This document shows positions 24,160 to 32,046 of a DNA stretch of 64,000 nucleotides, piece after piece. The notes below the pieces were generated by a model. The model was not told where the DNA came from. It did not search any database and saw only the letters and a program-made list of their open reading frames with translations. This stretch comes from a bacterium. GTDB taxonomy: Bacteria; Actinomycetota; Acidimicrobiia; Spongiisociales; ZC4RG35. The stretch's first letter is position 1. Each line of letters opens with the position of its first letter. The position numbers were made by a program, and so were the translations under genes. The stretch covers positions 35,084-99,083 of the forward strand of contig JAPPFD010000018.1 of assembly GCA_028823995.1 (NCBI GenBank), read 5' to 3'.

Positions 24160-24840
24160 CTATCCGGTGATAGGGTCCCTCCGGTGATGGGAAAGGACCT
24201 CGACCAGGTGGTCGCCCACCGACATGACGTGGTGGGTGATCAACTCATAGAGCTTTTGCTTGTCGCCCGAGAAGAAGGCCGACATGATCGACTCGTGTTC
24301 CTGATAACCCCGGATCGCCCAATCCGGCGCCTCTTTCACGAAGTCGTCGGGAACGAAAGCGGTCACCCGCTTGAGGGCGGTGATGATCGGGTTGGAGTGC
24401 GACATGCGGTTGAGTTGACGGTGGAACCTTCCGTTCAGTTGGGCGCTGAGAGCCAAGTCTCCTTCCCGGACCGCCTCTCCCATCTCCTCGTGGATGCTCT
24501 GCAGACGCTTTCGTTCCTCGGGGGCGCCCCGTGTTATGGCTCGCACCGCCGCCAGGGCATGGAGGTGGGCGTTTACTTCGAAGGCGTCGAGGATGTCCTC
24601 GTGAGTGATGTCGGCCACCACCGCGTCGCGGTTGTTGGGACGGGTGGCCAGACCGTCCATCACCAGCATGTTGATGGCGTCCCTGACCGGCATCCGGCTG
24701 GTGCCGAACCGGTCGCAGAGATCCTGTTGCGTCAGGGGGTCACCAGGGGACAGGTGGCCGAAAAGGATCTGTCGGCGCACCTCTTGGGATATCTGAAGGC
24801 CGAGGGGAGTTCTTCTCAGTACGGTCTGTCCGGATGCCAT
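24160..24840 (-). CDS. GntR family transcriptional regulator, FCD type
   Basis: A 226-residue regulator with an N-terminal winged helix (SQEVRRQILFGHLSPGDPLTQ, then DLCDRFGTSRMPVRDAINML) and a C-terminal all-helical FCD ligand domain with the metal-binding pattern D (LDAFEVNAHLHA), FHRQL and HHVMSVGDH. FCD regulators usually sense organic acids and repress nearby catabolic genes. A TATAAT -10 lies 15 bases before the start on the minus strand. The neighbours are an ABC exporter downstream and unrelated enzymes upstream, so its target is not clear; the tandem repeats at 24086-24123 just beyond its stop are one candidate. Confidence 0.9.
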   Translation of the reverse strand: MASGQTVLRRTPLGLQISQEVRRQILFGHLSPGDPLTQQDLCDRFGTSRMPVRDAINMLVMDGLATRPNNRDAVVADITHEDILDAFEVNAHLHALAAVRAITRGAPEERKRLQSIHEEMGEAVREGDLALSAQLNGRFHRQLNRMSHSNPIITALKRVTAFVPDDFVKEAPDWAIRGYQEHESIMSAFFSGDKQKLYELITHHVMSVGDHLVEVLSHHRRDPITG

Positions 24841-24923
24841 AAAACGCGCTCTGAGATTATACCGACCGGGTCGCCACCCTGAGAGAGAAGACCCGCTCGT
24901 GTCGACCGGTGGCGCCGGTTGAA

Positions 24924-25799
24924 TTACACCTCGGGCGGCGGCTCGTAGCGCGCGGAGACCGCCACGCCATCGACCACGCTGATCACCCAGATCGAGCCCT
25001 TCCGGCAGTGGTAGATGGAGTCCTGCAGTTCCATCCCGCCTTCGGCCAGCCGGAAGATGGTCGAGGGGATCACGTCTCCGTGGCTGGAGAGGGCCGCGTT
25101 CCCCCGGGAGAGCTCATCCAACAGCTCCAGGGTCTTTCCCCCGCCTTCCCCTTCGGTCAGCGCCGGATGCCCTTCTACCGGGATGCCGAGGATCTCCGAG
25201 AGGGGTTCGAGGGTCTGCATGCACCGGACGTAGGGGCTCGAAACCAATCTCTCGATACCCTCTCCGGCCAATCGCTCGGCCAGGGCATGGGACTGACGCC
25301 AGCCCTTCGGGGTGAGGGGCCGGATGTGGTCGGGGTCGGTCCAGCGCTGGCGGCTTCCCGCCGCGGCGTGGCGCACGAAGAACAGGGTCCGGGTGGCGCT
25401 CAGGGTCGGATAGTCAGCGTCTTCCACAAGCCTTCGATCAAAAGCATAGGTGAGAAGACGGGTGTCCGAAGCCGGGATCCAGCGGATCTCGTCCACTTCA
25501 CTGCCGGGTCGGAACCCGGTGTCCGACCGGGGAGTCATGGCGTAGTAGTCGACCTGTTTCCATCCGCCCATAGCGGGATATTCATGCCGGCCGACCGGGG
25601 CGATCACACCGCACCGGTAGCCGGTCTCCTCCCACACCTCCCGGACAGCCGCTGCCCGGGAAGTCTCTCCCGGATCGTTCTTCCCCTTGGGAAGCGACCA
25701 GTCGTCATAGCGGGGACGGTGAACCACCAGCACCTCGGGCTGGCCGGTGGAGGAGAAGCGGAACACCAGGCCGCCGCCCGCCATGATGACTTCGTTCAT
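24924..25799 (-). CDS. NUDIX hydrolase fused to a histidine phosphatase domain
   Basis: A two-domain 291-residue protein. The N-terminal NUDIX domain (residues 1-135) has the box around LPKGKNDPGETSRAAAVREV followed by WEETG; the C-terminal part (about 155-290) is a histidine phosphatase with FFVRHAAAG, a variant of the RHG motif, and SSPYVRCMQTLEPLSE. This is the architecture of mycobacterial MutT1, which removes 8-oxo-dGTP and related nucleotides in two steps, so a role in nucleotide-pool cleaning is likely. The ATG overlaps the stop of the LOG-like gene (ATGA). It shares a minus-strand operon with that gene and the E1 fusion. Confidence 0.88.
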   Translation of the reverse strand: MNEVIMAGGGLVFRFSSTGQPEVLVVHRPRYDDWSLPKGKNDPGETSRAAAVREVWEETGYRCGVIAPVGRHEYPAMGGWKQVDYYAMTPRSDTGFRPGSEVDEIRWIPASDTRLLTYAFDRRLVEDADYPTLSATRTLFFVRHAAAGSRQRWTDPDHIRPLTPKGWRQSHALAERLAGEGIERLVSSPYVRCMQTLEPLSEILGIPVEGHPALTEGEGGGKTLELLDELSRGNAALSSHGDVIPSTIFRLAEGGMELQDSIYHCRKGSIWVISVVDGVAVSARYEPPPEV

Positions 25800-26350
25800 C
25801 GAGGGTGTGGGAGCCCGAGGCGCTCCAGCACGACGCGGGCTGCCTCCGCGGCGGTGGGAACGCAGGTCATCGCCTCGGGATCGACGCCGAACTCGGCCAC
25901 CATCAGGTCGGCCAGTCTCCGGAAGTTCTCCCCGACCGCCACGTGGGGCTTGCGTTGGTCCGGAGGGGCCAGCAGGGCTTCTCTCCAAGCCTCGCTGAAC
26001 TCCACGATGGTGCCGATGCTGCCGGGGAGGGTGACGGTGGCCGAGGCCATTCCCAGCAGGTATCGGTCCCGTTCGTAGATGTCGTGGGCGGGGATCTCGG
26101 TGCGCACGAACCGGTTGGGTCCCGCCCGGTGCGGGAACACGTTGGGCGCGGTTATCCCGATCACCTCGCCGCCCCCGGACGCGGCGCCTTCCGAGACCGC
26201 CTCCATAGTCCCGCCGTAGCCGCCGGTAGCCACCCTGGCGCCCGCCTCGGCCAGGATCCGCCCCAGGTGGCGAGCCGCCCGCCAGTCGGCCTGTTCGGGG
26301 GTGATGGCCGAGGAGCCGAAGACCGAGATGACCGGTGATTCGTCCATCAC
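25796..26350 (-). CDS. LOG-like nucleotide-binding protein (TIGR00725 type)
   Basis: A 184-residue Rossmann-fold protein related to LOG phosphoribohydrolases and molybdenum-cofactor carrier-like proteins. VATGGYGGTMEAVSEGA near residue 43 and VTLPGSIGTIVEF near 110 correspond to the GGxxGxM and PGGxGTxxE nucleotide-binding motifs, the second with Ser in place of Gly. LOG enzymes release adenine-type bases from nucleoside monophosphates; whether this one does is unknown. Start and stop overlap the neighbouring genes by four bases on each side, so it is translated with the E1 fusion and the NUDIX protein. Alternative start at 26347. Confidence 0.82.
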   Translation of the reverse strand: MMDESPVISVFGSSAITPEQADWRAARHLGRILAEAGARVATGGYGGTMEAVSEGAASGGGEVIGITAPNVFPHRAGPNRFVRTEIPAHDIYERDRYLLGMASATVTLPGSIGTIVEFSEAWREALLAPPDQRKPHVAVGENFRRLADLMVAEFGVDPEAMTCVPTAAEAARVVLERLGLPHPR

Positions 26351-28425
26351 TCGGCCAGAGAGCGCATGATGCCGGCGGTCACGTCCTCAGTTCCCAGGAC
26401 CCCGTAGGACTCGTATGCGTAAGGAGGCAGGGGAGCGTCGAATCCGGTGACCCGCACCACCGGAGCGGCCAGGTCGTAGATGGCCTCCTCGGCGACCGTG
26501 GCGGAGATCTCGGCCGCCATGCCGGCGGTGTGAGGCGGTTCCTGCACCACCACCAGCCGTCCGGTGCGGGAGACCGAGGAGAGCACTGCTTCGGTGTCCC
26601 ACGGATAGAGGGTGCGGAGGTCGATCACTTCCACCGAGACCTCCGACTCCAACTCCTCGGCGGCCCTGAGCGCCACGGGGACCATCCCCCCGTAGGTGAC
26701 GACAGTCACGTCGCGGCCCGCCCTCCGGGTGGCTGCCCGGCCGATGGGGATGGTGTAGTAGCCGCTGGGCACCGACTCTCGGCCTGCCCGGTACAGGACC
26801 TTGGGCTCGGCGAATATCACGGGGTCGGGCGAGTCGATGGCCGCGGCCAGGAGGCCCTTGGCGTCGGTGGGGGTGGAGGGGCAGATGACAACCAGCCCCG
26901 GGAGGTGGCAGAACAGGGCCTCGGGGCTTTCGTTGTGGAATTCATGGGCGTTGATGCCCGCTCCGTTGGGAAAGCGCACCACGATCGGCAGGTCGAGACC
27001 TCCCTGGGTGCGGTAGCGCATCCGGGAGAGGTGGGTGGCGATCTGCTCGAAGCAGTTGTACACGAAGCCGTCGAACTGGATCTCCACGATCGGCCGGGCC
27101 CCGGCGATGGCCATCCCGATGGCGGTGCCCACGATTCCCGTCTCGCACAGCGGTGTGTCTATCACCCGCTCGGCGCCGTACTTGACCTGCAGGTCCTCGG
27201 TGATCCGGAACACCCCGCCCGCTCGCCCGACGTCCTCTCCCAGAATGATCGCCTCCGGATGGCGTTCCATCGCCTCCCCCAGGGCGGCGTTGAGCGCCTG
27301 GGCCATGTTCCAGCTCTCCGAGGGCTCGGGGTCGGGAGGGGTTTCCTCGCCGATCCTCCACAGCTGGGTTGTTAGGTCGACGGGTCCTGTGTCCCGGGCG
27401 TCCTGTGAGGACCGGAACTGTTCGGCAAGTGATTCAGGGATGCGCTCGTACACCTGGGTGATCGTCTTCGACCGCGGGGGAGGCGGTCTTCCCTCAATGT
27501 CCGCCATCGCCTCGTCGATGGCCGCTTCGATTTCCACCACGGCGTCTTTCTCGATCTGATCGTCCCAGATGCCGCGGTTCTCCAGGTGGGCACGCATGCG
27601 GATCAGGGGATCCAGGGTCCTCCAGGAGCGCTCCTCCTCCGCGGACCGGTAGCGGCCGGGGTCGTCGGCCGTGGCGTGGGGACCGAAGCGATAACACACC
27701 GCTTCGATCAAGGTGGGGCCCCCGCCATCCCTGGCCTTTCGGGCGGCTTCCGCCACCGCGCTGTGGACTGCGAGCGCGTCCATCCCGTCCACCCGGATCC
27801 CCTCGAATCCGTAGGCTACGGCCTTCTGTGAGAGGGTCTCCGATCCGGTCTGGGAGGAGACCGGCATGGAGATGGCGTACTGGTTGTTGGAACAGACGAA
27901 GACCACCGGCAGATTCCAGACACTGGCGAAGTTCATGCCGGAATGGAAGTCGGAGGCGGAGGTTGCCCCATCCCCGAAGAAGGCGACGGTCACGCCCGTG
28001 TCGCCGCTTAGGACTCCGTAGTAGGCACGGCCCACCGCATGGGGGAGTTGGGTGGAGATGGGAATGGTGTAGAGACCGATCCGGTGGCTGCGGGCATCCC
28101 AGTTCGCATAGCCGTGGCCCCGGTACAACTCCAGGAGCGCTTTGAGGGGGAGCCCCCGACCGAGCACCGCCGAGTGCTCCCGGTAGGAGGGAAAGATCCA
28201 GTCCTCGGGGGCGAGCGCCAGCGCCGATCCGACTGAAACCGCTTCCTGGCCTTCCATGGGAGCGAAGGTGCCCATCCGCCCCTGACGCTGGAGGGCCATC
28301 ATCCTCCGGTCCAGGGTCCGCCCCGCCGCCATTTCCGAATAGATGCGCGTCAGCAACTCGGGCGAGTAGCGCTGGGCGACCTCAGGCAGGGCGACAGCTC
28401 CGTCGGGTTGAAGAACCTGGTACAT
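26347..28425 (-). CDS. Fused alpha-beta E1 subunit of a 2-oxoacid dehydrogenase
   Basis: Thiamine-diphosphate E1 component in one 692-residue chain. The alpha part (residues about 25-340) has HSAVLGRGLPL and the cofactor motif GDGATSASDFHSGMNF ending in SNNQYAISMP; the beta part (from about 365) has GEDVGRAGGVFRITEDL, DTPLCETGIVGTAIGMA and the C-terminal VVQEPPHTAGMAAEI. Separate alpha and beta genes are usual for branched-chain or pyruvate dehydrogenases in Actinobacteria; fused forms are also known. The E2 and E3 genes are not in the window. The start at 28425 gives MYQVLQPDGAVALPEV. Substrate (pyruvate, branched-chain 2-oxoacids or acetoin) cannot be decided here. Confidence 0.9.
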   Translation of the reverse strand: MYQVLQPDGAVALPEVAQRYSPELLTRIYSEMAAGRTLDRRMMALQRQGRMGTFAPMEGQEAVSVGSALALAPEDWIFPSYREHSAVLGRGLPLKALLELYRGHGYANWDARSHRIGLYTIPISTQLPHAVGRAYYGVLSGDTGVTVAFFGDGATSASDFHSGMNFASVWNLPVVFVCSNNQYAISMPVSSQTGSETLSQKAVAYGFEGIRVDGMDALAVHSAVAEAARKARDGGGPTLIEAVCYRFGPHATADDPGRYRSAEEERSWRTLDPLIRMRAHLENRGIWDDQIEKDAVVEIEAAIDEAMADIEGRPPPPRSKTITQVYERIPESLAEQFRSSQDARDTGPVDLTTQLWRIGEETPPDPEPSESWNMAQALNAALGEAMERHPEAIILGEDVGRAGGVFRITEDLQVKYGAERVIDTPLCETGIVGTAIGMAIAGARPIVEIQFDGFVYNCFEQIATHLSRMRYRTQGGLDLPIVVRFPNGAGINAHEFHNESPEALFCHLPGLVVICPSTPTDAKGLLAAAIDSPDPVIFAEPKVLYRAGRESVPSGYYTIPIGRAATRRAGRDVTVVTYGGMVPVALRAAEELESEVSVEVIDLRTLYPWDTEAVLSSVSRTGRLVVVQEPPHTAGMAAEISATVAEEAIYDLAAPVVRVTGFDAPLPPYAYESYGVLGTEDVTAGIMRSLAE

Positions 28426-28534
28426 AGTGTCGGCTATGACCCATTTTACGGAGTCGGGGTTACAAAGGATTCGCGGGGGAAACACGGGGAGGTGGAACCG
28501 GGGGTCCAGCAGATTAACACCCCTCTCATGGTGC

Positions 28535-28540
28535 TATTGT
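28535..28540 (+). promoter_or_regulatory. -10 element for leaderless transcript of the PIG-L deacetylase
   Basis: TATTGT at 28535-28540 ends eight bases before the GTG at 28549, the geometry of an actinobacterial leaderless promoter. A TTAACA lies 15 bases upstream (28514-28519). Confidence 0.5.
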
Positions 28541-28548
28541 GGGCTGGC

Positions 28549-29406
28549 GTGTCCGGACTGTTGTCGTTTCATGCTCACCCAGACGACGAGGTGATGTCCA
28601 CCGGCGGAGCCTTGATCAGGTACGCCAAGGCCGGGGAGCAGGTGGTGGTGGTGACCGCCACCGACGGCGCCGAGGGGGAGGTGCACAACTACTCCAATCC
28701 CGAGGAGATCGCTCCCCGGCTGGCGGAGGTTAGAGCCGAGGAGTTGGCGGAATCCCTCGCCATCATGGGGGTTAAGCACCATGCCTTCTTGGGTTACCGC
28801 GACTCGGGCATGATGGGATGGGAGGGCAACTCCCACCCCGACAGTTTCTGGCAGGCCGATTTCATGGAGGCCGTCGGCCGGATGGTGCGGTTGATCCGCC
28901 GTTACCAGCCGGAGGTGATGACCGTCTACGACGCCTTCGGGGGCTACGGCCATCCCGATCACATCAACGTCCACCGGGTGGGGACCGCCGCCTTCTTCGG
29001 CGCATCCGACCTGGGACGGTTCCCCCTGGAGGAGGGGGAGGAGTTCTGGGAGCCGCTCAAGCTCTACTGGTCGGTCTGGCCGAGGAGCAGGGTGGTCGCC
29101 TACGCGGAGCTTGAGTACTCCCGCGGGGAGATGAGCTCCGAAGACCTGGAGAGGGCCCACAACGCCGGTACTCCCGACCGGGACATCAGTTGCACGCTGG
29201 ACGTGCGGGATAGCGTCTCGACCAAGATGGCGGCTCTCCAGGCTCACCGCAGTCAGATTCCCACCGACAGCTCATGGCTGTCGATTCCCGACGAGTACCT
29301 GCTCCGGATGATCGGCTGGGAGACCTTTATCCGGGTGTTCAGCAGGGTGGAGACCCCATACCGGGAGGATGACCTGTTCACCGGATGCGGGGAGCGGCCC
29401 GCCTAA
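28549..29406 (+). CDS. PIG-L family deacetylase, Mca/MshB-like
   Basis: Zinc-dependent N-acetylglucosamine deacetylase family protein of 285 residues. The metal motif AHPDDE begins at about residue 8 and the second histidine is in YGHPDHINVHR near 148. The length and the tail resemble mycothiol S-conjugate amidase (Mca) and MshB, enzymes of mycothiol metabolism, so this is indirect evidence that the organism makes mycothiol; no other mycothiol gene is in view. GTG at 28549 is preferred because it begins just before the conserved LSFHAHPDDE and lies eight bases after a -10 box; ATG at 28528 is an alternative. Confidence 0.87.
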   Translation: MSGLLSFHAHPDDEVMSTGGALIRYAKAGEQVVVVTATDGAEGEVHNYSNPEEIAPRLAEVRAEELAESLAIMGVKHHAFLGYRDSGMMGWEGNSHPDSFWQADFMEAVGRMVRLIRRYQPEVMTVYDAFGGYGHPDHINVHRVGTAAFFGASDLGRFPLEEGEEFWEPLKLYWSVWPRSRVVAYAELEYSRGEMSSEDLERAHNAGTPDRDISCTLDVRDSVSTKMAALQAHRSQIPTDSSWLSIPDEYLLRMIGWETFIRVFSRVETPYREDDLFTGCGERPA

Positions 29407-29409
29407 GAT
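29404..29409 (+). promoter_or_regulatory. -10 element for leaderless transcript of the methyltransferase
   Basis: TAAGAT at 29404-29409 overlaps the stop of the deacetylase gene and ends six bases before the ATG at 29416. There is no ribosome-binding site, so transcription probably starts at or next to the ATG. Confidence 0.5.
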
Positions 29410-29415
29410 CGCCTC

Positions 29416-30252
29416 ATGTACGACTCTGGTTCTCCGTCAGCTCGCTGGAAGGCCGACCTGGAGTCCTGGGCGATACCCGAGAGGGTTCTACAGCAGGCCG
29501 ACGAGTCGCCGTACGGGTGGCCGCCGGAGCTGTGGAGACGGCGGACCCAGGAGAGCCGCACCCGACGAGAGACCACCCCCACCACCTCGTTGGTCGCAGA
29601 GATTCTGGGTCCGGACGGGACGCTGGTCGACGTGGGGGCGGGGACCGGCCGGAGCTGTCTGCCCTACGCGCGGGCGGGACACAGGGTTACAGCCGTGGAG
29701 AAGAACCCCGGAATGGCGGCCGGTCTTCGGGAGGAGGTCGACTCGGAGGGGCTGGAAGTGGAGGTGGTGGTGGGCGCCTGGCCGGATGCGTCGGTCTCCA
29801 CCCCTGTGGCCGACGTGGTGCTGTCGAGTCATGTGGTGTACGACGTGGCGGAGATCGGCCCTTTCATCAGGGCTCTGGGAGGGCACTGCCGCCGGGGGGC
29901 GGTGGTGGAGATGACCAACGTCCACCCCTGGACCAACATGAATCACCTCTACCGGGCCATGCACGATCTCGACCGCCCCGAGGGACCGTCGGTGGAGGAC
30001 CTGGTTGAGGTGATCGTCTCCGAACTGGGCGCCGAGGTGGGGGTCGTGCGCTGGGAGCGGGCGCCGGACCTGTGGTTCCGGACCTGGGAGGAGGTCCTGG
30101 CCTACTACGGGCGGCGGGTGGCGGTTCCCCGGGCGAGACGGGCTGAACTGCGCCCGCTCCTGGAAGGCCATGTCGTAGCGAGAGACGACCGCCTCTATGT
30201 CGAAGAGGGCCCCCGGACTCTCGCCACCCTGTGGTGGTCTCCGGACCGCTGA
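29416..30252 (+). CDS. Class I SAM-dependent methyltransferase
   Basis: A 278-residue protein with a seven-strand SAM-binding fold: motif I LVDVGAGTGRSCLPYARAG near residue 68, the acidic residue ending strand two in VTAVEKNPGM, and motif IV-like VADVVLSSHVVYDV. Regions outside the core, including the C-terminal WFRTWEEVLAYYG, do not tell me the substrate. It follows the deacetylase after nine bases, with its own apparent leaderless promoter. It stands at the head of the conserved tlyA block but is not part of it in mycobacteria as far as I know. Confidence 0.88.
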   Translation: MYDSGSPSARWKADLESWAIPERVLQQADESPYGWPPELWRRRTQESRTRRETTPTTSLVAEILGPDGTLVDVGAGTGRSCLPYARAGHRVTAVEKNPGMAAGLREEVDSEGLEVEVVVGAWPDASVSTPVADVVLSSHVVYDVAEIGPFIRALGGHCRRGAVVEMTNVHPWTNMNHLYRAMHDLDRPEGPSVEDLVEVIVSELGAEVGVVRWERAPDLWFRTWEEVLAYYGRRVAVPRARRAELRPLLEGHVVARDDRLYVEEGPRTLATLWWSPDR

Positions 30253-30288
30253 GCGGTTTATGGACGGCGGGGCGGGGGCGGGCGTTGC

Positions 30289-30294
30289 CATAAT
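30289..30294 (+). promoter_or_regulatory. -10 element for leaderless transcript of the small ORF-tlyA operon
   Basis: CATAAT at 30289-30294 ends seven bases before the ATG at 30302; the intervening CAGGGGG resembles the spacer of the xerD promoter (CAGGCGG). Confidence 0.5.
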
Positions 30295-30301
30295 CAGGGG
30301 G

Positions 30302-30490
30302 ATGAATGAGAACCCTCTTACCGAGAGCATCCCCTCCGGCGCCGAGGGCGGCGATGCCCGGCTGGCCGAGGCGCGCGGGGCGCTCGAGGAGTTGACCCAG
30401 GCGGAGGGCGCCGATGGGCTGGCGCCCGCCGAGCGGCTGGCCGACCTGTTGGAGGGGTTGCTGGAGGAAAGGGAAGGAGGGGGAAGCTGA
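30302..30490 (+). CDS. Small acidic protein preceding tlyA (Rv1693-like position)
   Basis: A 62-residue, acidic, alanine/leucine/glutamate-rich protein, probably all helical, with LAEARGALEELTQ and LADLLEGLLEEREGG. No family can be assigned from motifs. It occupies the place of the small conserved ORF just before tlyA in Mycobacterium tuberculosis (Rv1693). Its stop overlaps the likely CTG start of tlyA, and its 3' end carries the GGAGGGGG ribosome site for tlyA, so it may serve mainly for translational coupling. Coding status is supported by the promoter, position and overlap, not by a recognised domain. Confidence 0.65.
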   Translation: MNENPLTESIPSGAEGGDARLAEARGALEELTQAEGADGLAPAERLADLLEGLLEEREGGGS

Positions 30491-31251
30491 GTCGGCGGCG
30501 GCTCGACCAGGAGTTGGTGGAGAGAGGACAAGCCGGGAGTCGCACCGAGGCTCAGCGGCTGATCACCGCGGGCGGTGTGCGGGTGGAAGGGGTGCTCTCC
30601 CCGCGGCCCGCCACCCTGGTGGGGACCGCGACCGGCATCTCGCTCCTGACGGATGGACCCGGCTTCGTTTCCCGCGGGGGAGACAAGCTCGATCACGTCC
30701 TCGAGGTGCTGGGAGTCGACCCTGCGGGGAAGCGATGTCTGGACGTGGGGGCCTCCACCGGCGGGTTCACCGATGTTCTTCTCCAGAGAGGGGCGCGCCG
30801 GGTGACCGCCCTGGACGTGGGTTACGGCCAACTCCATCCCCGGTTGGCCCGGGATCCCCGCGTGGAGGTGATGGACCGGACCAATATCCGCCACGTGAAT
30901 TCCTCACGGTTGGGGCTCTTCGAAGTGGTGGCGGCCGACCTATCCTTTATCTCGTTGTGTACGGTGGTCGACCGGCTGAGTGAGTTGGCCGAGGAGGGAG
31001 CGGACTGTTTGACCCTGGTGAAGCCCCAGTTCGAGGCCGGCCGCCGCTCGGTCGGAAAGAGGGGTGTGGTGCGAGATCCCCGGGTGCACTCGGAGGTGAT
31101 CCGCAAGGTGGGAGCCTGCCTCATGGGATCCGGCCTCGGTCCCGCGAGGGTGGTGGCCTCCCCGCTGCGGGGCGCCAAGTCCGGAAACAGGGAGTTCTTC
31201 ATATGGTCTGTGAAAGGGGCAGCCGAGGTGGAAGGATGGGAGGAGCGGTGA
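30487..31251 (+). CDS. tlyA: TlyA family rRNA 2'-O-methyltransferase / hemolysin homologue, CTG start
   Basis: TlyA methylates the 2'-OH of riboses in 16S and 23S rRNA (C1409 and C1920 in mycobacteria), which creates the capreomycin binding site. The protein has an N-terminal S4 RNA-binding domain (RRRLDQELVERGQAGSR, LITAGGVRVEG) and a SAM fold with DVGASTGGFTDVLLQRGA. The S4 domain alignment needs the residues encoded from 30487 on, where the only start-like codon is CTG overlapping the previous stop (CTGA), with GGAGGGGG a few bases upstream. A TTG at 30514 would truncate the S4 domain. Stop overlaps nadK. 254 residues. Confidence 0.92.
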   Translation: MSRRRLDQELVERGQAGSRTEAQRLITAGGVRVEGVLSPRPATLVGTATGISLLTDGPGFVSRGGDKLDHVLEVLGVDPAGKRCLDVGASTGGFTDVLLQRGARRVTALDVGYGQLHPRLARDPRVEVMDRTNIRHVNSSRLGLFEVVAADLSFISLCTVVDRLSELAEEGADCLTLVKPQFEAGRRSVGKRGVVRDPRVHSEVIRKVGACLMGSGLGPARVVASPLRGAKSGNREFFIWSVKGAAEVEGWEER

Positions 31252-32042
31252 GAATCGGCGTGGTTCCCAACCGGGTCCGAGAGACAGCGGTGAGGTTTAC
31301 CCGAAACCTGGTGGCCGAGGCTCGCAACCGCGGCTGGGAGGTGTGGGTGGACGGCGGGGAGGGATTGGATCCGTCCGAGGGGCCTACCGACCTGGTGATC
31401 GCCACCGGCGGAGACGGCACCATGCTACGGGCGGTGAGCCTGGCCTACCGGGCGGATAGGCCGGTGCTGGGTTTCAACCTGGGCACGCTCGGTTTTCTGG
31501 CGGAGGCCGACCCCGGGAATCTCACCCAAACCCTCGACCGCCTGGAACAGGGCGACTACCGGTTGGTCCCCCGGATGACGGTGATGGCCGAACTGAACGG
31601 GCTGACCGACCTGGGGGTTAACGATGTCGTGGTGGAGAAGATCGACAGCCAGCGTCTGATCGAACTGGAGGTGGAGGTCGACTCCGAACCGATGCTCTCC
31701 TACCGGGCGGACGGGCTGGTGATCAGTACTCCCACCGGCTCCACCGCCTACAGCTTCTCGGCGGGAGGACCCCTCCTCGACACCCGGGTGGACGCGCTGG
31801 TGATGACCCCGGTGGCGCCGCACTCCCTGTTCTCCCGGTCGCTGGTGCTCTCGCCCGAGTCGGTGATCCGCTGCCGGGTGGCCCGCGACCGGCCGGTTCA
31901 GGTGTCGGTGGACGGCCGCACCACCGCCTCTCTGGGCATGGACGATGAAGTGGTGGTTCGCCGGGGGCCCCGGCCGGTGATGTTCGTGGCGTTCGAGCGG
32001 GTCGCCTTCTCCACTGTCGTTACCGAGCGGTTCGGACTGTGA
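31248..32042 (+). CDS. nadK: NAD kinase
   Basis: Phosphorylates NAD to NADP with ATP or polyphosphate. The 264-residue protein has the diacylglycerol-kinase fold motif ATGGDGTMLRA near residue 46, GFNLGTLGFLAE, the NAD-contact VNDVVVEK and the glycine-rich GLVISTPTGSTAYSFSAGG. GTG at 31248 overlaps the tlyA stop, with GGGAGGAG just upstream; this start gives MRIGVVPNRV, matching family N termini. It is the middle gene of the conserved tlyA-nadK-recN order. Essential in nearly all bacteria. recN starts four bases after its stop. Confidence 0.96.
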   Translation: MRIGVVPNRVRETAVRFTRNLVAEARNRGWEVWVDGGEGLDPSEGPTDLVIATGGDGTMLRAVSLAYRADRPVLGFNLGTLGFLAEADPGNLTQTLDRLEQGDYRLVPRMTVMAELNGLTDLGVNDVVVEKIDSQRLIELEVEVDSEPMLSYRADGLVISTPTGSTAYSFSAGGPLLDTRVDALVMTPVAPHSLFSRSLVLSPESVIRCRVARDRPVQVSVDGRTTASLGMDDEVVVRRGPRPVMFVAFERVAFSTVVTERFGL

Positions 32043-32046
32043 GGCG

